Below are positions 54,797-62,922 of a stretch of 64,000 nucleotides of DNA, in pieces. A program made the position numbers and the translations under genes. How positions within the stretch are numbered: position 1 is the first letter of the stretch; each line of letters opens with the position of its first letter. The notes under the pieces are model-generated. The model saw nothing but the letters and a program-made list of their open reading frames with translations. It made no database searches and was not told the origin of the DNA. The stretch comes from AP-15 sp963701815 (GTDB lineage: Bacteria > Pseudomonadota > Alphaproteobacteria > ATCC43930 > CGMCC-115725), in contig CAVPBN010000021.1 in NCBI GenBank assembly GCA_963701815.1, forward strand, positions 4,745 through 68,744. Reading direction: 5' to 3'.

Positions 54797-55920
54797 TGCA
54801 CGGTGCTCGCGTCCATGAGGGCGACTTTCTGACCGGGGAGCAATTTCTGGACCCCGGCGGTTACCACGACGTCCCCTTTGGCGAGCCCATCGCCGACGAC
54901 AACCGAGTCGCCCTGGTAGCGCTGCACGGCGATCGGTTTGAGCTGCACCGTGGCGTCCTTCTCAACGAGCCAGACGGCCGGCTTTCCATCCTTCTGGAAG
55001 AGCGCGCTTCCCGGTATCGAGACGATCTGCCCTTGATCCAGAGTCACTTCCCCGACGACGTTGGCGCCGAGTCGCATCTGCACCGGCGCATCGGGGAGCG
55101 ACACACGCACGGTGTAGGTGCGGGTCTCCGGGTCGGCCTGAGGTGAGACATAGCGGACTTTGCCGGCGGCCGTGACATCGGGATTGCTGACCAGACCGAC
55201 CGATACCGTCGGGTTTCTCGGAGGTTTCTTGAACGCCCCTTCGGCGACATTGAATACCGCCTCGCGCTCCCCCGGCTGCGCCAGTCGGACGACCATTTGC
55301 CCGGCGCCGACCACTTGTCCGGCGTCGGCTCCGACCGCGGTGATGACCCCATCGGTGTCGGCGGTAAGCCGGGTGTAGCCGAGATTTTCGCTGGCCTGGA
55401 CCTGTTTGGCGCGCGTCGCATTGAGCTGAGCTTCCGCGGTCTTGAGGGTCTTGAGCGCTTGATCGTATTTGACCTGCGTCGTGTGGCCGTTCTTCAACAA
55501 TTCCCGCTGACGCGCTTCCTGCGCCCGGCTGCGCACCACCTCGGCTTGCGCCGCGGCGACCTCCGATTTCGCGACTTCCAGGTCTTGCCGATATTGCTGC
55601 GGGTCAAGCGCGGCGATCAGTTGACCTTTTTTGACCTCGGTGCCGACATCGACCGGCCGCTCGAGAATTTTGCCGTTGACCCGAAAGCCGATATCGGCTT
55701 GGTAACGCGGCTGAATCTCGCCGGTCAGCGACAGTGTGTCCCCCGATTTTTGGAATTCGACAGTCACGGTACGCACGGGTCGGACAGCCTGCGACGCAGC
55801 CTTCTCTTCCTTGTCACAAGCCATCAGAGCCGACAGCAGAATGAGAGCGCCGGCCACTCCAAATACGATGGTCAGCAAGCGGGTTGAGTGATCCCTTCTA
55901 AGACCAGTTATAGTCATCAT
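54793..55920 (-). CDS. Efflux RND transporter periplasmic adaptor (MFP), lipoprotein
   Basis: A 375-residue HlyD-like adaptor. The signal ends in a lipobox (LILLSALMACDKEEKA, so Cys is acylated). Domains in order: lipoyl/beta-barrel start QADIGFRVNGKILERPVDVG, long helical hairpin (VRSRAQEARQRELLKNGHTT), and the C-terminal half VVGAGQMVVRLAQPGEREAV and GANVVGEVTLDQGQIVSIPG. It bridges the inner-membrane RND pump to an outer-membrane channel, which is not in the window. ATG 55920 or 55917 are equally likely. The first gene of the pump operon; its own promoter must lie in 55921-56247. Confidence 0.92.
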   Translation of the reverse strand: MMTITGLRRDHSTRLLTIVFGVAGALILLSALMACDKEEKAASQAVRPVRTVTVEFQKSGDTLSLTGEIQPRYQADIGFRVNGKILERPVDVGTEVKKGQLIAALDPQQYRQDLEVAKSEVAAAQAEVVRSRAQEARQRELLKNGHTTQVKYDQALKTLKTAEAQLNATRAKQVQASENLGYTRLTADTDGVITAVGADAGQVVGAGQMVVRLAQPGEREAVFNVAEGAFKKPPRNPTVSVGLVSNPDVTAAGKVRYVSPQADPETRTYTVRVSLPDAPVQMRLGANVVGEVTLDQGQIVSIPGSALFQKDGKPAVWLVEKDATVQLKPIAVQRYQGDSVVVGDGLAKGDVVVTAGVQKLLPGQKVALMDASTVQ

Positions 55921-56247
55921 CGGCACAGCACTCGGTTTGGATTGGCGCAAGGCTTGGTGTAGCATGGGTGATGTCACGCGAACACCAAAACATTCGGCCT
56001 ATGTCCGGGCCGAGCACCGTGCCTTAGCATTGTTATTTACAGCCCCATGGCGGGTTCGACGAAATTTGATAAAGACCAGAAGGCATTGCGGAATCCATTT
56101 GACTCGGCGACCGCAGGTGTTCCGCGCGGCGCAACAAGCCCGCTCCCCAAGCACAGCACGTACGCGCCGGCGCAAGAAGCGGATGCGCGCTCGCGATCTC
56201 CTCCACGCCGGCTTGACGCTCAGACGCCGGAGTCGCCGGGTGTCAAA
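55921..56247. other. Intergenic promoter region of the efflux operon
   Basis: No gene is supported over these 327 bases. The start-proximal 120 bases on the minus strand are less GC-rich and should hold the promoter of the pump operon. I see no clear palindromic operator and no neighbouring regulator gene. Confidence 0.3.
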
Positions 56248-56721
56248 TCAGTACCCGGGCGGGTAATATTGATAGGGCGGAGGCGGCGGATAAGAGGTCG
56301 AGGATGCGGCGGCAGCGCTGCTCGCCATCGCCGCCACGCCAGCGCCGACCGCGACGCCGGCGGCAACACCGCCCCAGCTGGGCCCGTAATAGCCACCACC
56401 GCCGCTGACCGAAACGTTGCGGTTTACATTAACATTGCCGCTGACGTTGCGATTGGCCGAAACGTTGCGGTTGGCCGATACGTCGCGTTGGAAGTTGCCG
56501 CTGTTGAAATTCCCCCGGTTGGCCCCGCCGCCGCCACCGCGGCTGACCCCGCCGCCGCCACTGCCACGACGCTGGACCAGCACTAACGGCGCGCCTTTTC
56601 CGACACCGGTCCCCGCAACAGGATCCAAAGCCCCCATCGTGCCCCATCCAGATGACGGGGCACCCGATGCGTGCGCGGCCGCCAGCACGACGGGCACGAC
56701 GTAGATCAATAGCTTCTTCAT
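56248..56721 (-). CDS. Exported Asn/Gly/Ser-rich repeat protein
   Basis: A 157-residue product with a signal peptide (KKLLIYVVPVVLAAAHASGA), a Gly-rich linker (RGSGGGGVSRGGGGGANRGN), then a repeat zone in which NRNVS or NVNVNRNVS units recur, and a C-terminal helix and PPPPYQYYPPGY tail. The low-complexity repeats suggest an exported or surface, possibly self-associating protein; I cannot assign a family. It is one of four small exported genes on the minus strand at 56.2-58.3 kb. The first ATG with a signal-like sequence (56721) is chosen over 56736. Confidence 0.6.
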   Translation of the reverse strand: MKKLLIYVVPVVLAAAHASGAPSSGWGTMGALDPVAGTGVGKGAPLVLVQRRGSGGGGVSRGGGGGANRGNFNSGNFQRDVSANRNVSANRNVSGNVNVNRNVSVSGGGGYYGPSWGGVAAGVAVGAGVAAMASSAAAASSTSYPPPPPYQYYPPGY

Positions 56722-56732
56722 GACCGGAGACC

Positions 56733-57128
56733 TCACTTATTGAGGTACTTGGCTTGGATCTGTTTCCAGCCGTCGATCGCTTGGCCGCAGGTGGCCTTGT
56801 CGAACGGCCGCCCGGAGCCATAGCCGAGAGCACCCGTAAAGGTGAAGGCGGCCTTCAGCCCGAAATGAATCGCGATCAGGTTGGCCAATTCCATTGCTCG
56901 CGAGATCTGCTTCTGCCTATCGGCGTCGGCAGAGCATTCGACCACCTGGCCCGCCATTACCCCGACCCTGCGCAACCCATCCAGGAAGGATTGACTATCA
57001 CCCGGTGGCGTCGGCACGCCCTGTGCGGAGGCCATAGGGGCGGTCGGAGAATTCTGGGCCAACGCCGGGCCGGCCGATGTCAAGCAAGCCAGCGCTATTA
57101 TAGTGGCCCAAGTTTGATGTGATCGCAT
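56733..57128 (-). CDS. Small exported protein, hypothetical
   Basis: A 131-residue protein with a signal peptide (TWATIIALACLTSAGPALAQ), a Pro-rich stretch (APMASAQGVPTPPGDS) and a globular part with two cysteines (VVECSADADRQKQISRAMEL, FDKATCGQAIDGWKQIQ) that could form a disulfide in the periplasm. No domain is recognised. Immediately upstream of the repeat protein gene, 11 bases apart, and on the same strand, so possibly co-expressed. Confidence 0.6.
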   Translation of the reverse strand: MRSHQTWATIIALACLTSAGPALAQNSPTAPMASAQGVPTPPGDSQSFLDGLRRVGVMAGQVVECSADADRQKQISRAMELANLIAIHFGLKAAFTFTGALGYGSGRPFDKATCGQAIDGWKQIQAKYLNK

Positions 57129-57235
57129 GTGTTCGCCCTTTCCGCGCTTCTGCCGAGAAATAGAGGGAGTCGCAATCAGCCGACCTGACTATGGCGTTAG
57201 CCGCTCCGGGCGTAGCGGTTCGTCAGTATCGCCCC

Positions 57236-57652
57236 TCAGCTCGGCTTCTTCCCGGTCGCCCCTTTGCGCTGCCAGATTGCGTTATAGACGCAAGCGCCGG
57301 TGGTTTGGCCTCTGAGCACATAATAGGGATCTATTTGTCCCACGAATGTTCGGCCGGAGGGGGTCTGCATTCTGACCTCTCCTTGCGGAGTCACGTATCC
57401 CTGATAGGTGAGATCGAGCGCCGCGAACCGTGCCACACCGTTTTGGATCGTCAAGGCCGGCGCTACCGGGAAATTTGGGCAATTCGATCCGGCGGCGCTC
57501 AGGTTCTGGGTGAAACTGCCGATGTAGGTTCCATCGTAGTAGGTCGTCGTCTGGGGCTGGCCTTCTGTCGCGGCCATAGTCGGCGGGGGTTCCTGCGGCG
57601 CGCAAGCAGCAATGGCGAGAACCGGTACGGAGAGCAAAAAGAAGCGTCTCAT
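57236..57652 (-). CDS. Small lipoprotein, hypothetical
   Basis: A 138-residue protein. The signal peptide and lipobox (FLLSVPVLAIAACAPQEPPP) indicate an acylated Cys. The mature part contains YYDGTYIGSFTQNLSAAGSN and LDLTYQGYVTPQGEVRMQTP, a small beta-rich domain that I do not recognise. A GAGGAGGAAC ribosome-binding site precedes ATG 57652. Same strand and neighbourhood as the other small exported genes, but with a 108-base gap to the next. Confidence 0.65.
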   Translation of the reverse strand: MRRFFLLSVPVLAIAACAPQEPPPTMAATEGQPQTTTYYDGTYIGSFTQNLSAAGSNCPNFPVAPALTIQNGVARFAALDLTYQGYVTPQGEVRMQTPSGRTFVGQIDPYYVLRGQTTGACVYNAIWQRKGATGKKPS

Positions 57653-57960
57653 CTGTTCCTCCTCTGGGTCCGGAGACCCGGTTGACCATACCCTCGAGTG
57701 TGTGAGCCAACGCCGATCAATTAGCCGCGGACAGACCGACATTCCCCTGCTTCCCGGCGGTCGCGGGGTTAAGGCCTTCTATGCACCCGATGGCGTCCAT
57801 CTCGAGTGGCCGCGAGCCGCCGGTCGTGACTGGAACCGATCGCATCGCAAGATGGCCCTGCGACACGATCGTACCGAGAAGTTCATAGCCTGTATCGCGC
57901 GTGACCTTGCGCGGTAAGTACCTCCGAATGTCGTTCTATCCGCTCCTTCTAGGGCAACTA

Positions 57961-58283
57961 TTATTTTTGTGCTGGCGGCTGGCCTTGCGCTGGCTGGCCT
58001 GGCGCTGGCTGGACCTGTGCCGGCTGGCCTTGGGTAGGCTGTTTTGATGCAGGCGTGCCTCCGCGCCGCTCGTAGCGCCGCTCGACGCGTCCTCCGCGAC
58101 GCTCTTGACGCCGCTGCATGCCGGTGGTGCCGGTGGTGCCGTGGTGCCGGTGGTGCCGGTGGTGCCGGTGGTCTGGGCCTCCGCGACTGTGGCTGATACG
58201 GCGAAGCCCAACGCCGCCGCTAATCCCAGAAGCGAAACCATCCTTCGACGCGAGACCATTCTCGATTCGACTTCTGAAGTCAT
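57961..58283 (-). CDS. Small exported Thr-Gly repeat protein, frameshifted near 58125
   Basis: From ATG 58283 (GGAGATTG upstream) the frame has a signal-like segment (VSLLGLAAALGFAVSATVAE) and then a run of Thr-Thr-Gly units. Inserting one G in the GGTGGTGCC repeat near 58145 extends the unit run and continues into a basic tail: MQRRQERRGGRVERRYERRG, then a Gln/Pro repeat (QPTQGQPAQVQPAPGQ) ending at TAA 57961. The 323-base span (a multiple of three less one) fits one missing base. The repeats make it prone to indels, and the Arg-rich block resembles small exported proteins of alphaproteobacteria; function unknown. Confidence 0.55.
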
Positions 58284-58624
58284 ATTCAATCTCCTAGATT
58301 TCGGCGGCGTGACAATCTCGATTTAGCACTTGCTTGCGCTGATCCGAACCGACCAGCGGCGACAGCCGGGGGCGAGGTCCTCAGTCTTAACGGAGTTGCG
58401 GCCAATCATGCGGCTCCTGGATCCCAGGTCATCACGCTGCGCGGACTGCCTCACCATAGAGTTTACTCCAACGTAACCGTGAGCACTCGCCTTTTGGGTT
58501 TATAATCCACGCTGCTTCATGTTATCTTGCGATATGCGGGTCGCAGGATCAAGCGGTTAGCGCGCCGCGACTCCTGCAAGGCTAAACAGCGGGTTCGCCG
58601 GCGGCTATGCAGAAATAACGGATT
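58284..58624. other. Intergenic region between small exported proteins and the AraC gene
   Basis: No gene is supported across these 341 bases. Near 58500-58545 the sequence is AT-richer (TTTATAATCC, GTTATCTTGCGATATG), a plausible promoter for the minus-strand repeat protein. No terminator is evident after the AraC gene. Confidence 0.3.
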
Positions 58625-59591
58625 TCACGGGTTGATGAACCGCGCCGCTGGAGCGCGCTGGAGGGTGGTCAGCGGAGTCTCGCCAAAGGCTGCCCGGTAG
58701 GCCCCCTCGAAACGTCCGAGCTCCGCGAAGCCTAAGCCGCGGACAAGGTCCAGGAGGTTCGCCTGGTCCGGATCGGCGTCGCGCAACGCGACACGTGCCC
58801 GGCTCAACCGGCGCAACAGCACATATCGGACGGGGCTCATGCCAAGGAATTCGGCGCAACAAGAGCGCAGAGCCCACTCGGTTACCCAAATCAGCTCGCA
58901 CAGCTCGGTCATGTGCAGGGGCTTGCCGAGATGCTCCGCCAACACCTCCTCGAACCTGATCATGATCCTGGCGTGACGGCGTTTGGTCGGGCCCTCGGCT
59001 CGCACGCTGGCGGCGGTCAGGCAGGCGACCACCGTCTGGATCAAACTTTGTTCGATGGCGCGCGCGACCTCCGTATGCGCCAATAATCTGGGCTTTGTCT
59101 CGGCGAGGCGGCAGACTTGCGCATGCAGACGCCGCAGACGCGCCATATCGCGCGGGGAGGGCCGCAGGATCTTTCCCTCCCGCGGCAAAGGAAAAGGCTT
59201 TCCGGAAAGAGCCCGGCAATATTGTTCGAGCTGCACCGGGTCCAGCGCTATCACGTTCCACACGAAGGAGCCTGGCGTTGACTGGTGCAGCCGTTCTCCG
59301 CGGCCGTGGAACACGATCTCGCCCGGCCGCAACTCCGTCCCGGCCCATACCGGCTGTGGCCCTGAATGCGTCGAAAATGTCACGAAAGAGAGCTGGCTGC
59401 CCCAGACAAACATAGGCAACCCGTGGAAAGTCTTCCTCGCAGCGCAGTACCTGTAAATCGTGCAGCTCCGCCCAGGTCATGCGGGCCTTGAACTTGGAGC
59501 TTGGGGCAATGAGGATTTCGACTTGTGCCTGACGCAGGCTTGCCTCGTAGTGATCGGGTTCGAGGAACGTGCGCGTGCCGCTTCCCGGCAT
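58625..59591 (-). CDS. AraC family transcriptional regulator, frameshifted near 59400
   Basis: From ATG 59591 one frame gives EASLRQAQVEILIAPSSKFK and CEEDFPRVAYV; dropping one base near 59400 joins it to GSQLSFVTFSTHSGPQPVWA and LRPGEIVFHGRGERLHQ. The C-terminal DNA-binding part has two helix-turn-helix units: KPLHMTELCELIWVTEWALR and the AraC signature region VRGLGFAELGRFEGAYRAAF followed by GETP. The 967-base span is a multiple of three plus one. The effector and targets are unknown; the adjacent operon of membrane proteins is a candidate. Confidence 0.75.
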
Positions 59592-60141
59592 TCATGCCTC
59601 TGCCAAACCGAAGAAACTACACTGCAGGCCGAGCATTTGCCCAAACTGAGGATAGATCGCCGGATCGCGGTGCCTATGCAGATCTAACGAATTTCCACGC
59701 GGGCTCGATGATTTCGCCCGGTTTTGCGCCTTCGGGGCGGCGACGCAATGCCGCCAAGGTGCTTCTCCCAAGAGGGGCCGGCCAACGCTTCTGCCTGAGG
59801 GAGAGGCCACTTCACGTCGGATACACGTTCTGACGCCGAAGATTTGTGGAAAATGCATAGCCGGCGCGGCCAGCCGATGGTCTTCTGCGCCGGCTCCGGA
59901 CTTTTTGGGAGGCGGATGAACAGAGAAGGCAGCGCAGCAGGGCGAGAACGCGAGTTGCGACAGCAGCGCTTTCAGGGGAGAAGATCCTAGCCTTAACTGC
60001 CGACGAAGTTTGGAGTACCTCAGACGAGGATCAGCTACCGGAAGCAGGAACGCGCGGGCGAACGGCAACAAGGCGGCGACGGTCGAAGATGCGGTCTCGC
60101 GCCGTTCCTTGAATTATAAATCGGATGCGGGTCGGAGACCA
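59592..60141. other. Divergent intergenic region between AraC and K+ channel genes
   Basis: 550 bases without a supported gene. A 159-codon minus frame across 59592-60071 has no recognisable domain and reads as Arg/Ser/Pro-rich shadow sequence. Both genes start outward from this region, so two promoters are expected. Confidence 0.35.
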
Positions 60142-60468
60142 ATGCGAGCAAGGCAAATCAGGCGCATCTTCTTCGGAGAGCTCTTTCGGGTTGTTCGTGT
60201 GATTTGGCCGATCCTGTCCGGGGTTCTTCTCGCGATGGTCGGGCCCGGACTTCTGATCGGGTACATAGAGAGGTGGCGCGTCGTAGACGCTCTTTATTTC
60301 ACCTTTGTGACCGGTCTCACCATCGGTTACGGCGATCTGACGCCTCGGCATGTCGTGTCGCGGCTGCTCGCGGTGGTGATTGGCCTTGCCGGTATCGTGC
60401 TGACCGGCCTCGTCGCGGCGGTCAGCGTGGAAGCGCTGCGAGCTGCGGCCCGCGATGCTGGGAAATGA
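60142..60468 (+). CDS. Small potassium channel (Ion_trans_2)
   Basis: A 108-residue, two-transmembrane channel: outer helix VIWPILSGVLLAMVGPGLLI, pore with LTIGYGDLTPRHVV (TxGYGD selectivity filter), and inner helix VSRLLAVVIGLAGIVLTGLV. It lacks a cytosolic RCK/TrkA domain. ATG 60142 gives the usual short N-terminus; the frame is open upstream without similarity. It is followed 120 bases later by an AI-2E transporter gene, repeating the arrangement seen, in decayed form, at 3.6-5.1 kb. Confidence 0.82.
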   Translation: MRARQIRRIFFGELFRVVRVIWPILSGVLLAMVGPGLLIGYIERWRVVDALYFTFVTGLTIGYGDLTPRHVVSRLLAVVIGLAGIVLTGLVAAVSVEALRAAARDAGK

Positions 60469-60588
60469 AACAGGCCGCGCTGCGGCTTCGGCTCGACAAC
60501 GTAGCCACTCCTTCGATTGGCGCTTGTCGAGAGCGACGAGCTGCCTTCATTCTGGCGTCCATCTTTCAGGAGAGGCAAGGGGGCAATA

Positions 60589-61698
60589 ATGACGGACCCG
60601 AATATGCCGAACTCCGATCATGAACCTTCGCGCCCGACCGTCCTGGATGTTGCGCTTCAAATCGGACTGATAGCCTTTCTGGTCTATGCCTGCGGCCGGT
60701 ACATATCGCCTTTCAGCGACCTCCTGATCTGGTCTGCAATTCTAGCGGTGATGTTGTATCCGCTGCATCTCCGGCTGGCGGTCAGGATCGGCAATCGCTG
60801 GTCGGCGCTGCTGATCGGGCTGGTCGGCGTCACGGTGATGTTGGTGGCGATGGGCACGGTGGTGGCCTCCCTCGCGTCTTCCCTGTATTCGCTGGTCACG
60901 GGCTTGCATGATAAAAGCCTCGCCGTCCCCCCGCCTCCATCATGGCTTGCCGGGGTTCCGCTGGTGGGTCAGAAACTGGCGGAGATCTGGGCGCTGGTCG
61001 CCACCAACATGCCGGCGGCGGTTGCCAAATACGGCGGGGCGTTGAGCGAACCAGCGGCACGGCTCGTGTCGTCCGCCGGTGGCCTGGCCGCCGGCCAGCT
61101 ATCGTTCGTTCTCTCTTTCGGGATTGCCGCCGTCATCGTCGCCTATGGTAGGGGCGCCGCCGATTTCGCTCGCCGCCTGCTCGGACTTTTTACCGGCAGC
61201 GAGGCGGAAGGGGCCCATCTGGTTACGCTGACGGCCGCTACGATCCGTGGCGTGGCGCTAGGCGTTGTCGGCGTAGCGGTGATCCAGTCGCTTCTCCTCG
61301 CAGTAGGATTTTTTGCCATCGGCGTTCCGGCAGCCGGCCTTTGGACGGTCGTGACGCTTCTGTTCGCTATTGTACAGGTGCCGGCGATATTGGTGACACT
61401 GCCGATCATAGTCTATGTCTTTGCGACGAAAGCAACGCAGCCGGCTATTATCTTCCTGGTCTGGACCGTCGTCGCCGGACTCAGCGACAATGTCCTAAAG
61501 CCATTGCTGCTCGGCCGCGGGCTGGAAGTGCCGATGCCGGTAATTCTGATCGGCGTCATCGGCGGCATGATAGCCGATGGTCTTCTCGGCCTGTTTGTGG
61601 GGCCTGTGGTCCTGGCGGTCGGCTATGTGCTGCTGATTGAATGGATGCGACGGCGCCGCGCCCTGAGCGGGCCGCAAACCGCCGATCGAACGCCGTAA
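60589..61698 (+). CDS. AI-2E family transporter
   Basis: A 369-residue permease with about eight hydrophobic helices (DVALQIGLIAFLVYACGRYI, LLIWSAILAVMLYPLHLRLA) and the conserved C-terminal block VLKPLLLGRGLEVPMPVILI then GVIGGMIADGLLGLFVGPVV. The family (PF01594) includes TqsA and PerM and is thought to be a proton-driven exporter of signals or other small molecules, or Na+/H+ antiporter-like; the substrate here is unknown. ATG 60589 has AGGGGG upstream. Likely co-transcribed with the K+ channel and possibly the following HlyD gene. Confidence 0.9.
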   Translation: MTDPNMPNSDHEPSRPTVLDVALQIGLIAFLVYACGRYISPFSDLLIWSAILAVMLYPLHLRLAVRIGNRWSALLIGLVGVTVMLVAMGTVVASLASSLYSLVTGLHDKSLAVPPPPSWLAGVPLVGQKLAEIWALVATNMPAAVAKYGGALSEPAARLVSSAGGLAAGQLSFVLSFGIAAVIVAYGRGAADFARRLLGLFTGSEAEGAHLVTLTAATIRGVALGVVGVAVIQSLLLAVGFFAIGVPAAGLWTVVTLLFAIVQVPAILVTLPIIVYVFATKATQPAIIFLVWTVVAGLSDNVLKPLLLGRGLEVPMPVILIGVIGGMIADGLLGLFVGPVVLAVGYVLLIEWMRRRRALSGPQTADRTP

Positions 61699-61779
61699 AA
61701 TGCGACTTTTGCGGTCGGCGCGCCTTGGGCTCGAGGAAGCCGGCATCGGCGCTCGGGCTGCCGGACGCGTGTTGCCTCG

Positions 61780-62922
61780 ATGACCACTGATCCTGAAACA
61801 GCCCACAAAATTGTGGTGGAGGAACCCACTCCTGCGACGCCCGCTCGCGCGGACACCGATTCGGCGAACCCGCTGCGCAGGGCGGCGCTTATTGTCGTCG
61901 TCGTGACCATTCTGCTGTTTGCCCTGTCGATCGTCATGGAGAGGTTCACGCCTTCGTCATCGCAAGCGGTCGTACAAGCATATATTATCCGCATGGCTCC
62001 CGAAGTCGCTGGCCGTGTCATAGATGTCAACGTCGCCGACAATACTCGCGTCGAGGCGGGGCAGGTTCTGTTCCGCATTGATCCGCGCCCGTTCGAGATT
62101 GCCGTGGCTGAGGCTCAGGCCCAGGTCGAGCAGATCGGTCAGACGCTGGGAGCTTCCACGGCCGCCGTCGAATCGGCGCAGGCGCGCGTCGTTAAGGAGG
62201 CCGCCGAACTCGACAACGTTCAGGCCCAGACGCAGCGGGCTTTCGAACTCGTAAAACGGGGCGTCTACCCCGCCGCCAAGGCCGATACAGCCCGCGCCGC
62301 ACGGGAAGCCGCGCGGGCGATGCTGACCGCGAGCCAGGCCGACCTTGCCAAAGCGCGGGAAGAGCTTGGCCCTAAAGGTGCGGACAATCCCCAGCTCAAG
62401 GCGGCGCTTGCGACGTTGGAGCGTGCGCGCCTCAATCTTCTTTATACAACGGTCAAGGCCCCTGCCGACGGTTTGGTCTCCAATCTCCAACTGGCGACCG
62501 GTCAGTTCATAGGGGCGGGGCAGGCGGCCCTTACCTTCATCGACTTGAGCACGGTCTGGGTTTCGGCCGACTTCAAGGAGAATAGCCTCGAATACATGTC
62601 CACGTCCGACCGGGCCGAATTGGTATTCGACTCGTTGCCGGGCGCAATCTTCAAAGCCCATGTCGAGAGCATAGGCTGGGGCGTCTCCCAGAACAGCGTT
62701 GATCCCAATACCGGCCTGCCAACCATCAAAAACGCCACGGGCTGGGTGCGCGATCCACAGCGTTTCCCGGTGCGTCTGATCGTCGAGGAGACGCCGCCGC
62801 GGGGCAGCGTACGGGTCGGCTCGCAGGTCAACGTCGTCGTCTACGCCGGCAACAATCGAGTCACCGACCTCCTGGGCGCCATATGGATTTGCGTCATCTC
62901 TGTCCTGACCTATGCCAGCTGA
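61780..62922 (+). CDS. HlyD family secretion/efflux adaptor (EmrA-like)
   Basis: A 380-residue inner-membrane-anchored adaptor: one N-terminal helix (ALIVVVVTILLFALSIVMER), lipoyl half (APEVAGRVIDVNVADNTRVE, GQVLFRIDPRPFEIAVAEAQ), coiled coil, and the second half (LLYTTVKAPADGLVSNLQLA, VWVSADFKENSLEYMSTSDR). The C-terminus overlaps the start of the DUF2955 gene by 11 bases (ATG 62912), so the two are translationally coupled. Such adaptor plus FUSC/DUF2955 pairs form efflux systems for aromatic acids or similar compounds. Confidence 0.9.
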   Translation: MTTDPETAHKIVVEEPTPATPARADTDSANPLRRAALIVVVVTILLFALSIVMERFTPSSSQAVVQAYIIRMAPEVAGRVIDVNVADNTRVEAGQVLFRIDPRPFEIAVAEAQAQVEQIGQTLGASTAAVESAQARVVKEAAELDNVQAQTQRAFELVKRGVYPAAKADTARAAREAARAMLTASQADLAKAREELGPKGADNPQLKAALATLERARLNLLYTTVKAPADGLVSNLQLATGQFIGAGQAALTFIDLSTVWVSADFKENSLEYMSTSDRAELVFDSLPGAIFKAHVESIGWGVSQNSVDPNTGLPTIKNATGWVRDPQRFPVRLIVEETPPRGSVRVGSQVNVVVYAGNNRVTDLLGAIWICVISVLTYAS

